Assembly (NCBI RefSeq): GCF_037152535.1
Contig: NZ_JBBCMA010000002.1
Span: forward strand, 372,001 to 436,000
From: Leclercia sp. AS011
GTDB lineage: Bacteria; Pseudomonadota; Gammaproteobacteria; Enterobacterales; Enterobacteriaceae
DNA length: 64,000 nucleotides
Direction of reading: 5' to 3'
Part shown: positions 47,420 through 61,678 of the stretch, piece after piece
Numbering within the stretch: position 1 is the stretch's first letter
Layout: every line of letters starts with the position of its first letter
The notes under the pieces: model-generated
Told to the model about the DNA's origin: nothing
Databases searched by the model: none
What the model saw: only the letters and a program-made list of their open reading frames with translations
Position numbers and translations under genes: made by a program

Positions 47420-48577
47420 ATGGCTGGCTGGCATCTTGATACCAAAATGGCGCAGGATATCGTGGCGCGAACAATGCGCATCATCGACACCAATATCAAC
47501 GTGATGGACGCACGTGGCCGGATTATTGGCAGCGGCGATCGCGAGCGTATTGGGGAATTGCACGAAGGTGCGCTGCTGGTGCTCTCTCAGGGGCGCGTGG
47601 TGGATATTGATGACGCGGTGGCGCGGCATCTGCATGGCGTGCGCCAGGGGATCAACCTGCCGCTGCGCCTGGAGGGCGAGATCGTCGGGGTGATCGGCCT
47701 GACCGGCGAGCCGGAGTCCTTGCGCAAGTATGGCGAGCTGGTCTGTATGACGGCCGAGATGATGCTGGAACAATCCCGCCTTATGCACCTGCTGGCGCAG
47801 GACAGCCGTCTGCGTGAAGAGCTGGTCATGAACCTGATCCAGGCAGAAGAACATACCCCGGCGCTGACCGAGTGGGCGCAGCGTCTGGGCATCGATCTCA
47901 ACCAGCCCCGCGTGGTGGCGGTGATTGAGGTCGACAGCGGACAGCTTGGGGTCGATAGCGCGATGGTGGAGTTGCAGCAGCTGCAGAACGCGCTGGCGAC
48001 GCCGGAGCGCAATAACCTGGTGGCGATCGTCTCGCTGACCGAGATGGTGGTACTCAAACCGGCGTTGAACCAGTTTGGTCGCTGGGATGCGGAAGATCAC
48101 CGTCGGCGGGTGGAGCAGCTGATCGCGCGAATGAAAGAGAACGGACAGCTGCGCTTTCGGGTGGCATTAGGCAACTACTTTACCGGCCCGGGCAGTATTG
48201 CCCGCTCCTGGCGTACGGCCCGCACCACGATGATGGTCGGCAAGCAGCGCATGCCGGAAAACCGCAGCTATTTTTATCAGGATTTGATGCTGCCGGTGCT
48301 GCTCGACAGCCTGCGCGGCGGCTGGCAGGCCAACGAGCTGGCGCGCCCGCTGGTACGTCTGAAAGCGATGGATAACAACGGCCTGCTGCGGCGCACATTG
48401 CAGGCCTGGTTCCGCCATAATGTACAGCCACTGGCCACCTCGAAGGCGCTGTTTATTCACCGCAACACGCTGGAGTACCGCCTCAACCGTATCTCGGAGT
48501 TAACGGGGCTGGATCTGGGGAATTTTGACGACCGGCTGTTGCTGTATGTGGCGTTGCAGTTGGATGAACAGCGGTGA
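47420..48577 (+). CDS. cdaR: Sugar diacid regulator CdaR
   Basis: Transcription activator of glucarate, galactarate and glycerate genes (garPLRK, garD, gudPXD in E. coli). It has 385 residues as in E. coli from ATG 47420 (GAGGAGG upstream). The N-terminal diacid recognition domain begins MAGWHLDTKMAQDIVARTM. The C-terminal PucR-type helix-turn-helix is TSKALFIHRNTLEYRLNRIS. None of its known targets lie in the window, so it acts at a distance. Confidence 0.97.
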   Translation: MAGWHLDTKMAQDIVARTMRIIDTNINVMDARGRIIGSGDRERIGELHEGALLVLSQGRVVDIDDAVARHLHGVRQGINLPLRLEGEIVGVIGLTGEPESLRKYGELVCMTAEMMLEQSRLMHLLAQDSRLREELVMNLIQAEEHTPALTEWAQRLGIDLNQPRVVAVIEVDSGQLGVDSAMVELQQLQNALATPERNNLVAIVSLTEMVVLKPALNQFGRWDAEDHRRRVEQLIARMKENGQLRFRVALGNYFTGPGSIARSWRTARTTMMVGKQRMPENRSYFYQDLMLPVLLDSLRGGWQANELARPLVRLKAMDNNGLLRRTLQAWFRHNVQPLATSKALFIHRNTLEYRLNRISELTGLDLGNFDDRLLLYVALQLDEQR

Positions 48578-48584
48578 ATGAATT

Positions 48585-48658
48585 GCCCTGTGGCGCTGCG
48601 CTTACCGGGCCTACAAAACCACGAATGTAGGCCGGGTAAGGCGAAGCCGCCACCCGGC
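48585..48658. repeat. Paired REP units (BIME) between cdaR and yaeH
   Basis: Units lie at 48585-48614 (GCCCTGTGGCGCTGCGCTTA then CCGGGCCTAC; one base altered in the left arm) and 48626-48658 (TGTAGGCCGGGTAAGGCGAA ... CACCCGGC). They separate convergent genes. Confidence 0.85.
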
Positions 48659-48671
48659 ACACAGCGACTGA

Positions 48672-49061
48672 TTACTTATTACGGGTCAGCTTCTCAAGAT
48701 CGGCTTCGATTTCAGCGATCTTGTGGGTAACGACGCTTTCCAGATGACGCAGGTCATCCAGGATCTTCCGCTTCAGATCCACTTCCGTGCGATCGCGCTG
48801 GCAAATCTGATCCAGCTCATCAATCACATAGCGCAGATTCGGGCTGATCTCCTGCACCTCTTTGTAGCCCTGACCGATGCCATCGGCAACGACAGTTTTA
48901 CGCTGACGTGGGTATTTGAACTTCACGCTCTTGGCGAAGAATTCGCCTTTATCCTTGTGGAAATAGATTTTCAGGATATCGTTGTTGGCTTCCTGACGGA
49001 GGCTGTAACGGTCAATTTCATCAGGATTAGTAATGCCCAGACTTTTCAGATTATCGTACAT
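48672..49061 (-). CDS. yaeH: YaeH, UPF0325 family protein
   Basis: A 129-residue, highly charged protein nearly identical to E. coli YaeH ([20 protein letters not shown]). The second half is likely helical and coiled ([20 protein letters not shown]). Function is unknown. ATG 49061 matches the E. coli start; an upstream in-frame start would add ten residues. A well-conserved orphan placed between dapD and cdaR. Confidence 0.93.
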   Translation of the reverse strand: MYDNLKSLGITNPDEIDRYSLRQEANNDILKIYFHKDKGEFFAKSVKFKYPRQRKTVVADGIGQGYKEVQEISPNLRYVIDELDQICQRDRTEVDLKRKILDDLRHLESVVTHKIAEIEADLEKLTRNK

Positions 49062-49133
49062 AGCGGTACCCTTGATCTCAACATAACCCATGAATAATTC
49101 ACGAAAAAATCTATTTTCGCCACCCTCAGATAT

Positions 49134-49161
49134 AAAAAAAGCGGGGTTGCCCCCGCTTTTT
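49134..49161 (-). terminator. dapD terminator
   Basis: GCGGGG (49141-49146) / CCCCGC (49151-49156) with A-tract and T-tract on either side, so it can work both ways. It sits eleven bases past the dapD stop on the minus strand. Confidence 0.88.
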
Positions 49162-49172
49162 GTTATACCCGA

Positions 49173-49997
49173 TTAATCGATGGTGCGCAGCAGTTCGTTG
49201 ATGCCAACTTTGCCGCGGGTTTTCGCATCGACTTTTTTGACGATGACCGCACAATAGAGGCTGTATTTGCCATCTTTCGATGGCAGGTTACCGGAGACCA
49301 CCACGGAGCCCGCCGGGACGCGACCATAATGTACTTCGCCGGTTTCGCGATCGTAAATACGGGTGCTCTGGCCGATGTAAACGCCCATGGAGATCACGGA
49401 GCCTTCTTCTACGATCACGCCTTCAACCACTTCGGAGCGTGCGCCGATGAAGCAGTTGTCTTCGATAATGGTCGGGTTCGCCTGCAGCGGCTCCAGAACA
49501 CCACCGATGCCCACGCCGCCGGAGAGGTGTACGTTTTTACCGATCTGCGCACAGGAGCCTACGGTCGCCCAGGTATCTACCATGGTGCCTTCATCAACGT
49601 AAGCGCCGATGTTCACATAGGATGGCATCAGCACGGTGTTGCGGGCGATAAATGCACCCTGACGCACCGCTGCCGGTGGTACCACGCGGAAACCTTCTTT
49701 CTGGAAACGCGCTTCGTCGTAATCAGCGAATTTCATCGGGACTTTATCGAAGTAGCGGCTTTCCGCACCGTCGATAACCTGGTTATCGTTAATACGGAAA
49801 GAGAGCAGTACCGCTTTCTTCAGCCACTGGTGAGTGACCCACTGACCGTCGATTTTCTCCGCTACACGCAGCGCGCCGGAATCAAGCAGGGAAATAACCT
49901 GATTGACCGCCTCGCGGGTGACGGTATCTACATTTGCCGGGGTAATTTCGGCGCGACGCTCAAAAGCGGACTCAATAACGTTCTGTAACTGCTGCAT
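49173..49997 (-). CDS. dapD: Tetrahydrodipicolinate N-succinyltransferase
   Basis: The enzyme succinylates tetrahydrodipicolinate in the lysine/meso-diaminopimelate route. It has 274 residues as in E. coli. The C-terminal half is a left-handed beta helix of hexapeptide repeats (for example [30 protein letters not shown]). It lies 30 bases after glnD and probably shares transcription with it. Confidence 0.98.
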   Translation of the reverse strand: MQQLQNVIESAFERRAEITPANVDTVTREAVNQVISLLDSGALRVAEKIDGQWVTHQWLKKAVLLSFRINDNQVIDGAESRYFDKVPMKFADYDEARFQKEGFRVVPPAAVRQGAFIARNTVLMPSYVNIGAYVDEGTMVDTWATVGSCAQIGKNVHLSGGVGIGGVLEPLQANPTIIEDNCFIGARSEVVEGVIVEEGSVISMGVYIGQSTRIYDRETGEVHYGRVPAGSVVVSGNLPSKDGKYSLYCAVIVKKVDAKTRGKVGINELLRTID

Positions 49998-50027
49998 AGT
50001 TCAACTCTTTCCAGGTAAAAAAAAACA

Positions 50028-53560
<3,533 letters not shown>

Positions 53561-53681
53561 GTAATCTGTCCATCAGTGTCGTTTTTTTCGACAATACTAG
53601 TCTAAGTGTTGTCAATGGTATCAGTCTGGCGCACATGCTGCCAAATTGAGATTCCTTCACCGCACACACCGCCAACAATTG

Positions 53682-53711
53682 TTGGTTTCAGGTAGCGTTT
53701 TGTGGTATAAA
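53682..53711 (+). promoter_or_regulatory. rpsB promoter
   Basis: TTGGTT (53682-53687) and TATAAA (53706-53711) with an 18-base spacer, followed by a GC-rich start region (GCGCGCC) typical of stringently controlled promoters. The palindrome CCAACAATTGTTGG overlaps the -35. Confidence 0.65.
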
Positions 53712-53717
53712 GCGCGC

Positions 53718-53854
53718 CGGACTTCCGATCCATTTCAGATACACAGGATGGACGGGAGCGACAAATCTCACTTTGTGTAACAACACACACGTATCGGCAC
53801 ATATTCCGGGGTGCCCTTTGGGGTCGGTAATATGGGATACGTGGAGGCATAACC
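53718..53854 (+). ncRNA. tff: rpsB leader RNA (tff / t44)
   Basis: The region between the rpsB promoter and the gene corresponds in position and length to the E. coli tff (T44) RNA, about 136 bases ending some 27 bases before rpsB. It is best seen as the structured leader through which ribosomal protein S2 represses its own operon. Boundaries are estimated from the promoter and from memory of E. coli. Confidence 0.65.
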
Positions 53855-53865
53855 CCAACTTTTAA

Positions 53866-54606
<741 letters not shown>

Positions 54607-54641
54607 TAAGGTTCTACCCCTTATTAGTACCGTGTATGAAT

Positions 54642-54667
54642 AGGGGCCAATTATCGGCCCCTTTTTT
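54642..54667 (+). terminator. Attenuator between rpsB and tsf
   Basis: AGGGGCC (54642-54648) pairs with GGCCCCT (54656-54662) and is followed by six T. A partial terminator at this place in E. coli lets rpsB be made in excess of tsf. Confidence 0.88.
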
Positions 54668-54723
54668 CAATTTATACTGTTTGGCTTCTGGCCGGGCAGT
54701 TCACATCTCCCGAGGATTTAAGA

Positions 54724-55575
54724 ATGGCTGAAATTACCGCATCCCTGGTAAAAGAGCTGCGTGAGCGTACTGGCGCAGGCATGATGGATTGCAAAAAAGC
54801 GCTGACTGAAGCGAACGGCGACATCGAGCTGGCAATCGAAAACATGCGTAAGTCTGGTGCGATCAAAGCCGCTAAGAAAGCAGGCAACGTTGCTGCTGAC
54901 GGCGTGATCATCACTAAGATCGACGGCACCTACGGCATCATTCTGGAAGTTAACTGCCAGACTGACTTCGTTGCTAAAGATGGCGGTTTCCAGGCATTTG
55001 CTAACAAAGTTCTGGATGCAGCTATTGCTGGCAAAATCACCGACGTTGAAGTTCTGAAAGCACAGTTCGAAGAAGAGCGTGTTGCGCTGGTTGCTAAAAT
55101 CGGTGAGAACATCAACATCCGTCGCGTATCTTCCCTGGAAGGCGAAGTACTGGGTTCATACCAGCACGGCGCGCGTATCGGTGTTCTGGTTGCGGCTAAA
55201 GGCGCTGACGAAGAGCTGGTTAAACAGCTGGCAATGCACATCGCTGCAAGCAAGCCAGAATTCGTTAAGCCAGAAGACGTGTCTGCTGAAGTAGTAGAGA
55301 AAGAGTACCAGGTTCAGCTGGACATCGCCATGCAGTCTGGCAAGCCAAAAGAAATCGCAGAGAAAATGGTTGAAGGCCGCATGAAGAAATTCACCGGCGA
55401 AGTTTCTCTGACTGGCCAGCCTTTCGTTATGGATCCAAGCAAAACTGTTGCTCAGCTGCTGAAAGAGCACAACGCTGACGTAACTGGCTTCATCCGCTTC
55501 GAAGTGGGCGAAGGTATCGAGAAAGTTGAGACTGACTTCGCAGCAGAAGTTGCTGCAATGTCCAAGCAGTCTTAA
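54724..55575 (+). CDS. tsf: Elongation factor Ts
   Basis: The nucleotide exchange factor for EF-Tu, 283 residues as in E. coli. The N-terminal UBA-like part starts [21 protein letters not shown] and the exchange motif CQTDFVAKD contacts EF-Tu. It is in the rpsB operon, 117 bases on, with a partial terminator between. Confidence 0.99.
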   Translation: MAEITASLVKELRERTGAGMMDCKKALTEANGDIELAIENMRKSGAIKAAKKAGNVAADGVIITKIDGTYGIILEVNCQTDFVAKDGGFQAFANKVLDAAIAGKITDVEVLKAQFEEERVALVAKIGENINIRRVSSLEGEVLGSYQHGARIGVLVAAKGADEELVKQLAMHIAASKPEFVKPEDVSAEVVEKEYQVQLDIAMQSGKPKEIAEKMVEGRMKKFTGEVSLTGQPFVMDPSKTVAQLLKEHNADVTGFIRFEVGEGIEKVETDFAAEVAAMSKQS

Positions 55576-55585
55576 TGATTGAAAA

Positions 55586-55613
55586 GGAGCCGCCTGAGGG
55601 CGGCTTCTTTTTG
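55586..55613 (+). terminator. tsf terminator
   Basis: AGCCGCC (55588-55594) / GGCGGCT (55599-55605), then TCTTTTT. Some read-through to pyrH is possible. Confidence 0.85.
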
Positions 55614-55725
55614 TGTACGTTATGTGTAAATCAGCCAGATGCCTATAGTGTCTGTGTTGAGATGCGATATATCATGTCGCCAGAATTAACCCCCTCTTAA
55701 TCGTTGACAGTCCCAGGAAAGAAAT

Positions 55726-56451
55726 ATGGCTACCAATGCAAAACCCGTTTACAAACGCATTCTGCTTAAGCTGAGTGGCGAAGCGCTGCAAGGGTCGGAA
55801 GGCTTCGGTATCGACGCAAGCATCCTTGACCGCATGGCGCAGGAAATCAAAGAACTGGTTGAACTGGGCATCCAGGTTGGCGTAGTCATTGGCGGTGGTA
55901 ACCTTTTCCGTGGCGCGGGTCTGGCAAAAGCAGGCATGAATCGCGTGGTGGGCGACCACATGGGTATGCTGGCAACGGTCATGAATGGCCTGGCTATGCG
56001 TGATGCACTGCATCGTGCCTATGTGAATGCACGCCTGATGTCCGCTATTCCGTTAAATGGCGTGTGTGATAACTACAGCTGGGCCGAAGCCATCAGCCTG
56101 CTGCGCAACAACCGCGTGGTGATCCTCTCCGCCGGTACGGGGAACCCGTTCTTTACCACCGATTCCGCGGCCTGCCTGCGCGGTATTGAGATCGAAGCCG
56201 ATGTGGTACTGAAAGCGACCAAAGTCGATGGCGTGTTTACTGCCGATCCGGCAAAAGATCCTGCGGCTACCATGTACGATCAGCTGTCCTACAGCGAAGT
56301 GCTGGATAAAGAACTCAAAGTGATGGATCTTGCCGCCTTCACGCTGGCTCGCGACCACAAACTGCCGATCCGTGTTTTCAACATGAACAAGCCTGGCGCG
56401 CTGCGTCGTGTCGTTATGGGCGAAAAAGAAGGCACTTTGATCACGGAATAA
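55726..56451 (+). CDS. pyrH: UMP kinase
   Basis: The bacterial UMP kinase of the amino acid kinase fold, which feeds all pyrimidine nucleotides. It has 241 residues as in E. coli, with KLSGEALQG (phosphate loop), [10 protein letters not shown] and the acceptor-binding [10 protein letters not shown]. It is allosterically activated by GTP and inhibited by UTP in the family. It lies between the translation genes tsf and frr. Confidence 0.98.
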   Translation: MATNAKPVYKRILLKLSGEALQGSEGFGIDASILDRMAQEIKELVELGIQVGVVIGGGNLFRGAGLAKAGMNRVVGDHMGMLATVMNGLAMRDALHRAYVNARLMSAIPLNGVCDNYSWAEAISLLRNNRVVILSAGTGNPFFTTDSAACLRGIEIEADVVLKATKVDGVFTADPAKDPAATMYDQLSYSEVLDKELKVMDLAAFTLARDHKLPIRVFNMNKPGALRRVVMGEKEGTLITE

Positions 56452-56470
56452 TTTCCGTCGACGCTAAATA

Positions 56471-56511
56471 CAGGTAAGATTCCGCTTTACTTTGTAGTGA
56501 TATCTTACCTG
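56471..56511. other. Inverted repeat in the frr leader
   Basis: CAGGTAAGAT (56471-56480) and ATCTTACCTG (56502-56511) form a perfect 10-bp stem around a 21-base loop, 20 bases after the pyrH stop. There is no T-tract. It may be a degraded terminator, an RNA processing site or an operator before frr. Confidence 0.4.
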
Positions 56512-56618
56512 GACGCGCCTTTGGCGTTGTCATGAATTAAACGCGACTATACTTAGCACACCTGTAGCGATGTGCTGGTGGATAGTCTGCCTGAGACAAG
56601 TTTCCAAGGATTCGTAAC

Positions 56619-57176
56619 GTGATTAACGACATCAGAAAAGATGCTGAAGTACGCATGGACAAATGCGTAGAAGCGTTCAAAACCCAAATCAGCAAAATTC
56701 GTACTGGCCGTGCTTCTCCGAGCCTGCTGGACGGTATCGTCGTGGAATACTACGGTACGCCAACCCCGCTGCGTCAGCTGGCGCAGGTGACGGTAGAAGA
56801 TACCCGTACGCTGAAGATCAACGTCTTCGATCGTTCAATGGGCCCGGCCGTTGAGAAAGCCATCATGGCCTCCGATCTGGGTCTGAACCCAAGCTCTGCA
56901 GGCACGGATATCCGTGTTCCACTGCCAGCGCTGACCGAAGAGCGTCGTAAAGATCTGATCAAAGTGGTACGTGGTGAAGCAGAGCAGGGCCGTGTGGCCG
57001 TGCGTAACGTTCGCCGTGACGCGAACGATAAAGTGAAAGCACTGCTGAAAGACAAAGAGATCAGCGAAGATGACGATCGCCGTTCTCAGGACGACGTACA
57101 GAAACTGACCGATGCTGCTATCAAGAAACTTGATGCGGCGCTGGCAGAAAAAGAAGCGGAACTGATGCAGTTCTGA
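56619..57176 (+). CDS. frr: Ribosome recycling factor
   Basis: RRF, with EF-G, splits the post-termination ribosome. It has 185 residues, as in E. coli, starting at GTG 56619 ([20 protein letters not shown]) after AAGGA. The helical bundle arms ([15 protein letters not shown] and [20 protein letters not shown]) are intact. Confidence 0.98.
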   Translation: MINDIRKDAEVRMDKCVEAFKTQISKIRTGRASPSLLDGIVVEYYGTPTPLRQLAQVTVEDTRTLKINVFDRSMGPAVEKAIMASDLGLNPSSAGTDIRVPLPALTEERRKDLIKVVRGEAEQGRVAVRNVRRDANDKVKALLKDKEISEDDDRRSQDDVQKLTDAAIKKLDAALAEKEAELMQF

Positions 57177-57194
57177 TTTCTGACGTAATCTGAT

Positions 57195-57239
57195 AAAACG
57201 CCGTACAGAAGGCCCGATGGGCTTTGCTGGCGGCGTTTT
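57195..57239 (+). terminator. frr terminator with nested hairpin
   Basis: AAAACGCCG (57195-57203) pairs with CGGCGTTTT (57231-57239), enclosing a second hairpin GGCCC/GGGCT. It ends 33 bases before the dxr start. Confidence 0.75.
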
Positions 57240-57271
57240 GCTTTGCTGGTTTCACTACTTCTGGACAATTC

Positions 57272-58471
57272 ATGAAGCAATTAACACTCCTCGGCTCAAC
57301 CGGCTCCATCGGTTGCAGCACGCTCGACGTCGTTCGCCACAATCCTGAACATTACGCTGTGACCGCACTGGTCGCCGGGAAAAACGTTCAGCGGATGGTT
57401 GAGCAGTGTCTTGAGTTTTCGCCACGCTATGCGGTTATGGACGACGAGGAGAGTGCTCGCCAGGTAAAAGCATTGCTGATCGAGAGCGGCAGCCGGACCG
57501 AGGTATTAAGCGGTCAGCAGGCGGCCTGCGATATGGCTGCCCTGGGTGAGGTTGATCAGGTGATGGCGGCAATCGTCGGGGCTGCGGGCCTGCTGCCGAC
57601 GCTTTCGGCGATCGATGCCGGGAAAACGGTGCTGCTGGCGAATAAAGAGTCGCTGGTGACCTGTGGACGCCTGTTTATGGAGGCGGTGAAGCAGCGTGGC
57701 GCGCAACTTTTGCCGGTAGATAGCGAACATAACGCTATTTTTCAGAGTTTACCGCAACCGTTTCAGCAAAACCTGGGGTACGCTGATCTTGAGCAGAATG
57801 GGGTCTCTTCTATCCTGCTTACCGGGTCTGGTGGCCCATTCCGTGATACGCCGTTGTCTGATCTGGTCTCAATGACCCCGGATCAGGCCTGTCGTCATCC
57901 GAACTGGTCAATGGGGCGTAAAATCTCCGTCGATTCTGCCACCATGATGAATAAAGGTCTGGAATACATTGAAGCCCGCTGGTTGTTTAACGCCTCGGCA
58001 GCGCAGATGGAAGTGTTGATTCACCCGCAGTCGGTGATCCACTCCATGGTCCGTTATCGGGATGGCAGCGTGATGGCGCAGTTAGGCGAACCCGATATGC
58101 GTACGCCTATCGCCCATACGATGGCGTGGCCAAACCGCGTGGTCTCCGGCGTTAAGCCGCTCGACTTCTGCAAATTAAGTGCGCTGACGTTCAGTGCGCC
58201 GGACTATCAGCGCTATCCGTGCCTGAAGCTGGCGATGGAAGCATTCGAGCAGGGACAAGCGGCGACGACCGCCCTCAACGCGGCGAACGAAATAGCTGTC
58301 GCCGCCTTCCTCGAACAGCGGATCCGCTTTACGGATATCGCTGCGCTGAACCTGTCTGTTCTTGAGGCGATGGATTTACGCGAGCCGCAAAGTGTGGATG
58401 ATGTGCTGACCGTCGATGCGAAAGCCAGGCTCACGGCGCAAAAAGCGGTGACGCACCTCGCAAGCTGGTGA
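57272..58471 (+). CDS. dxr: 1-deoxy-D-xylulose 5-phosphate reductoisomerase
   Basis: The enzyme makes MEP, the committed step of isoprenoid synthesis and the target of fosmidomycin. It has 399 residues (E. coli 398). The NADPH loop is GSTGSIG (8-14), the metal ligands are in [10 protein letters not shown] (Asp, Glu) and NKGLEYIEA (Glu), and the flexible loop is [14 protein letters not shown] 57272 gives [14 protein letters not shown]; an upstream frame overlaps the frr terminator. Confidence 0.98.
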   Translation: MKQLTLLGSTGSIGCSTLDVVRHNPEHYAVTALVAGKNVQRMVEQCLEFSPRYAVMDDEESARQVKALLIESGSRTEVLSGQQAACDMAALGEVDQVMAAIVGAAGLLPTLSAIDAGKTVLLANKESLVTCGRLFMEAVKQRGAQLLPVDSEHNAIFQSLPQPFQQNLGYADLEQNGVSSILLTGSGGPFRDTPLSDLVSMTPDQACRHPNWSMGRKISVDSATMMNKGLEYIEARWLFNASAAQMEVLIHPQSVIHSMVRYRDGSVMAQLGEPDMRTPIAHTMAWPNRVVSGVKPLDFCKLSALTFSAPDYQRYPCLKLAMEAFEQGQAATTALNAANEIAVAAFLEQRIRFTDIAALNLSVLEAMDLREPQSVDDVLTVDAKARLTAQKAVTHLASW

Positions 58472-58570
58472 TAATCCAGCCGCGTATGGTCATGCTATTT
58501 GTTAGCGTTGGGCTTCAGTGATATAGTCTGCGCCACCTGATTACGGGTAGTTGACGTTACGTGGTCAGGT

Positions 58571-58596
58571 AAGCCGTGGTATGACACGGCTTTTTT
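58571..58596 (+). terminator. Terminator between dxr and uppS
   Basis: AAGCCGTG (58571-58578) / CACGGCTT (58585-58592) followed by T to 58596. uppS begins 60 bases later, so it needs a promoter in or after this hairpin, or read-through. Confidence 0.8.
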
Positions 58597-58656
58597 ACGT
58601 AAAGGCTTCAGTATTCCTGAGTACCGTTAAATCCTTTCAGGGACCAAAAACGCGTT

Positions 58657-59415
58657 ATGTTGTCTGCGAATCAACCAATAAGCGAGAACTTGCCAGCACA
58701 TGGCTGTCGTCATGTAGCAATCATCATGGATGGCAATGGCCGCTGGGCGAAAAGACAAGGGAAGATCCGAGCCTTTGGGCATAAAGCTGGGGCGAAATCT
58801 GTGCGCCGCGCCGTTTCTTTTGCCGCCAATAACGGCATTGACGCGTTAACGCTCTATGCTTTCAGCAGTGAAAACTGGAATCGACCTGCGCAGGAAGTTA
58901 GCGCGTTGATGGAATTGTTCGTGTGGGCGCTCGACAGCGAAGTAAAAAGCCTGCACCGCCACAACGTTCGCCTGCGGATTATCGGCGATACCAGTCGTTT
59001 TAACTCACGTCTTCAGGAACGCATTCGTAAAGCGGAAGCGTTGACCGGGCAAAACACCGGTTTAACGCTCAATATCGCGGCGAATTATGGTGGACGTTGG
59101 GACATTGTCCAGGGTGTACGGCATTTGGCTGAACAGGTTCAGGAAGGGCTATTACAGCCGGACCAGATTGATGAAGAGGCGCTGAGTCAGCAAATCTGCA
59201 TGAGTGAACTGACACCCGTGGATTTAGTAATTAGGACAGGGGGAGAACATCGCATCAGTAACTTTTTGCTGTGGCAAATTGCCTATGCCGAACTTTACTT
59301 TACAGATGTTCTTTGGCCCGATTTTGATGAACAAGACTTTGAAGGTGCGCTGCATGCCTTTGCCAATCGAGAGCGTCGTTTCGGTGGTACCGAGCCTGGT
59401 GGCGACAACGCCTGA
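58657..59415 (+). CDS. uppS: Undecaprenyl diphosphate synthase
   Basis: The cis-prenyltransferase (IspU) that makes the C55 carrier lipid for peptidoglycan and O-antigen. It has 252 residues. The catalytic Asp is in MDGNGRWA (about 25-32), and the family signature [19 protein letters not shown] is intact. It leads a tight uppS-cdsA-rseP-bamA group (gaps of 12, 11 and 29 bases). Confidence 0.98.
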   Translation: MLSANQPISENLPAHGCRHVAIIMDGNGRWAKRQGKIRAFGHKAGAKSVRRAVSFAANNGIDALTLYAFSSENWNRPAQEVSALMELFVWALDSEVKSLHRHNVRLRIIGDTSRFNSRLQERIRKAEALTGQNTGLTLNIAANYGGRWDIVQGVRHLAEQVQEGLLQPDQIDEEALSQQICMSELTPVDLVIRTGGEHRISNFLLWQIAYAELYFTDVLWPDFDEQDFEGALHAFANRERRFGGTEPGGDNA

Positions 59416-59427
59416 TGGGGGTAGCTT

Positions 59428-60285
59428 TTGCTGAAGTATCGCCTGATTTCTGCGTTTGTTTTAATACCTGTTGTCATCGCGGCGCTGTTTTTACTGCCAC
59501 CGGTGGGCTTCGCTATTGTTACACTGGTCGTTTGCATGCTGGCAGCGTGGGAATGGGGGCAGCTTAGCGGCTTTACCTCGCGTTCGCAGCGGGTATGGCT
59601 GGCGGTGCTGTGTGGCCTGATGCTGGCGCTGATGCTCTTTATGTTGCCAGAGTACCATCACAATATTCATCAGCCGATAATAGCGGGTTCGCTCTGGCTT
59701 TCGCTGGGATGGTGGCTGGCAGCGCTGCTGCTGGTGCTCTTCTATCCTGGCTCTGCGTCGCTATGGCGTAATTCAAAACTACTGCGCCTCTGTTTTGGGC
59801 TATTCACCATCGTTCCTTTCTTCTGGGGAATGCTTGCCCTCCGTACCTGGCACTACGACGACAACCCTTACAGTGGGGCGTTATGGCTGCTTTATGTCAT
59901 GATTCTCGTCTGGGGGGCTGACTCTGGCGCCTATATGTTTGGTAAACTGTTTGGCAAACATAAACTGGCACCGAAGGTTTCTCCGGGAAAAACCTGGCAG
60001 GGCTTTATCGGCGGTCTGTTTACGGCGGCGATTATCTCCTGGGGTTATGGCGTATGGGCCAACCTTGAGGTGGCACCGGCAACATTATTGGTCTGTTCTA
60101 TCGTCGCAGCGCTGGCTTCCGTGCTGGGTGATCTGACCGAAAGTATGTTTAAGCGTGAAGCAGGGATCAAAGACAGTGGCAATCTTATTCCAGGGCACGG
60201 TGGTATCCTGGATCGCATAGACAGCCTGACGGCGGCAGTTCCCGTGTTTGCTTGCCTGTTTTTGCTGGTGTTTGGGACGATTTAA
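59428..60285 (+). CDS. cdsA: Phosphatidate cytidylyltransferase
   Basis: The enzyme forms CDP-diacylglycerol for all phospholipids. It has 285 residues, as in E. coli, with TTG as start (59428; GGGGG just upstream) giving [14 protein letters not shown]. There are about eight membrane spans. The family signature [20 protein letters not shown] lies near residue 225-245. Confidence 0.97.
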   Translation: MLKYRLISAFVLIPVVIAALFLLPPVGFAIVTLVVCMLAAWEWGQLSGFTSRSQRVWLAVLCGLMLALMLFMLPEYHHNIHQPIIAGSLWLSLGWWLAALLLVLFYPGSASLWRNSKLLRLCFGLFTIVPFFWGMLALRTWHYDDNPYSGALWLLYVMILVWGADSGAYMFGKLFGKHKLAPKVSPGKTWQGFIGGLFTAAIISWGYGVWANLEVAPATLLVCSIVAALASVLGDLTESMFKREAGIKDSGNLIPGHGGILDRIDSLTAAVPVFACLFLLVFGTI

Positions 60286-60296
60286 CGGAAGGTTTT

Positions 60297-61649
60297 ATGC
60301 TTAGCATTCTCTGGAATCTGGCGGCGTTCATTGTTGCACTGGGTGTACTTATCACGGTGCATGAATTTGGCCATTTCTGGGTTGCTCGGCGCTGTGGCGT
60401 AAGGGTAGAGCGCTTTTCAATCGGCTTTGGGAAAGCGCTCTGGCGTCGTAACGATCGCCACGGCACGGAATTTGTGATTGCCCTTATCCCACTCGGCGGT
60501 TACGTCAAAATGCTGGATGAGCGCGTAGAGCCAGTGGCGCCTGAAGTGCGACATTACGCGTTCAACAACAAAACCGTCGGCCAGCGCGCCGCCATCATTG
60601 CTGCCGGTCCGGTGGCCAACTTCATCTTCGCTGTCTTTGCCTACTGGCTGGTGTTTATCATCGGTGTCCCTGGCGTTCGTCCGGTTGTTGGTGAAATTAC
60701 ACCCAACTCCATCGCGGCAAGCGCGCAAATTAATCCGGGCATGGAACTTAAAGCGATTGATGGCATCGAAACCCCTGATTGGGATGCGGTGCGGTTACAA
60801 CTGGTTGCCAAAATTGGCGACGAGCAGACCACCGTCAGCGTGTCACCTTTCGGTTCCAGTACGCGTCAGGATAAAATTCTGAACTTACGCAACTGGACTT
60901 TTGAGCCAGATAAAGAGGATCCCGTTGCGGCGTTAGGCATTCGCCCACGCGGCGCGCAGATTGAACCGGTGCTGGCAGAAGTCCAGTCTGATTCCGCAGC
61001 GCGTAAAGCAGGTTTGCAAGCGGGCGACAGGATCGTTAAAGTCGATGGTCAACCTTTAACGCAGTGGATGACCTTTGTTACTCTGGTGCGTGATAATCCA
61101 GGTACGCCGCTGGCGCTGGAGATAGAAAGGCAGGGGAGCCCGCTCTCCTTAACGCTTATCCCGGATACCAAACCGGGCGGTGGAAAGGCAGAAGGGTTTG
61201 CAGGCGTGGTGCCAAAAGTGATCCCGCTGCCTGATGAGTACAAGACAATACGCCAGTATGGGCCGTTCAGCGCCATCCTTGAAGCCACGGATAAAACATG
61301 GCAACTGATGAAACTGACCGTGCAAATGCTGGGTAAATTGATTACCGGTGACGTAAAACTGAACAACCTCAGTGGGCCGATTTCGATCGCTCAGGGGGCT
61401 GGGATGTCAGCAGAGTTCGGGGTGATTTACTATCTCATGTTTCTTGCGCTCATTAGCGTGAACCTCGGGATAATCAACCTGTTCCCACTGCCTGTTTTAG
61501 ATGGGGGTCATCTGCTGTTTTTAGCTATTGAGAAGCTAAAAGGCGGGCCGGTATCCGAGCGAGTTCAAGACTTTAGTTATCGCATTGGTTCGATTTTACT
61601 GGTGCTGTTAATGGGGCTTGCACTTTTCAATGATTTCTCTCGGTTGTAA
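60297..61649 (+). CDS. rseP: Site-2 protease RseP
   Basis: The intramembrane zinc protease that cuts RseA after DegS to free sigma-E, and also clears signal peptides. It has 450 residues as in E. coli. The zinc motif HEFGH is at residues 22-26 in the first span, and the third ligand is in PVLDGGH near 400. Two PDZ domains lie between ([29 protein letters not shown]). ATG 60297 gives [16 protein letters not shown]. The start is 11 bases after cdsA. Confidence 0.98.
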   Translation: MLSILWNLAAFIVALGVLITVHEFGHFWVARRCGVRVERFSIGFGKALWRRNDRHGTEFVIALIPLGGYVKMLDERVEPVAPEVRHYAFNNKTVGQRAAIIAAGPVANFIFAVFAYWLVFIIGVPGVRPVVGEITPNSIAASAQINPGMELKAIDGIETPDWDAVRLQLVAKIGDEQTTVSVSPFGSSTRQDKILNLRNWTFEPDKEDPVAALGIRPRGAQIEPVLAEVQSDSAARKAGLQAGDRIVKVDGQPLTQWMTFVTLVRDNPGTPLALEIERQGSPLSLTLIPDTKPGGGKAEGFAGVVPKVIPLPDEYKTIRQYGPFSAILEATDKTWQLMKLTVQMLGKLITGDVKLNNLSGPISIAQGAGMSAEFGVIYYLMFLALISVNLGIINLFPLPVLDGGHLLFLAIEKLKGGPVSERVQDFSYRIGSILLVLLMGLALFNDFSRL

Positions 61650-61678
61650 GAGAGTGTTAGGAAGAACGCATAATAACG

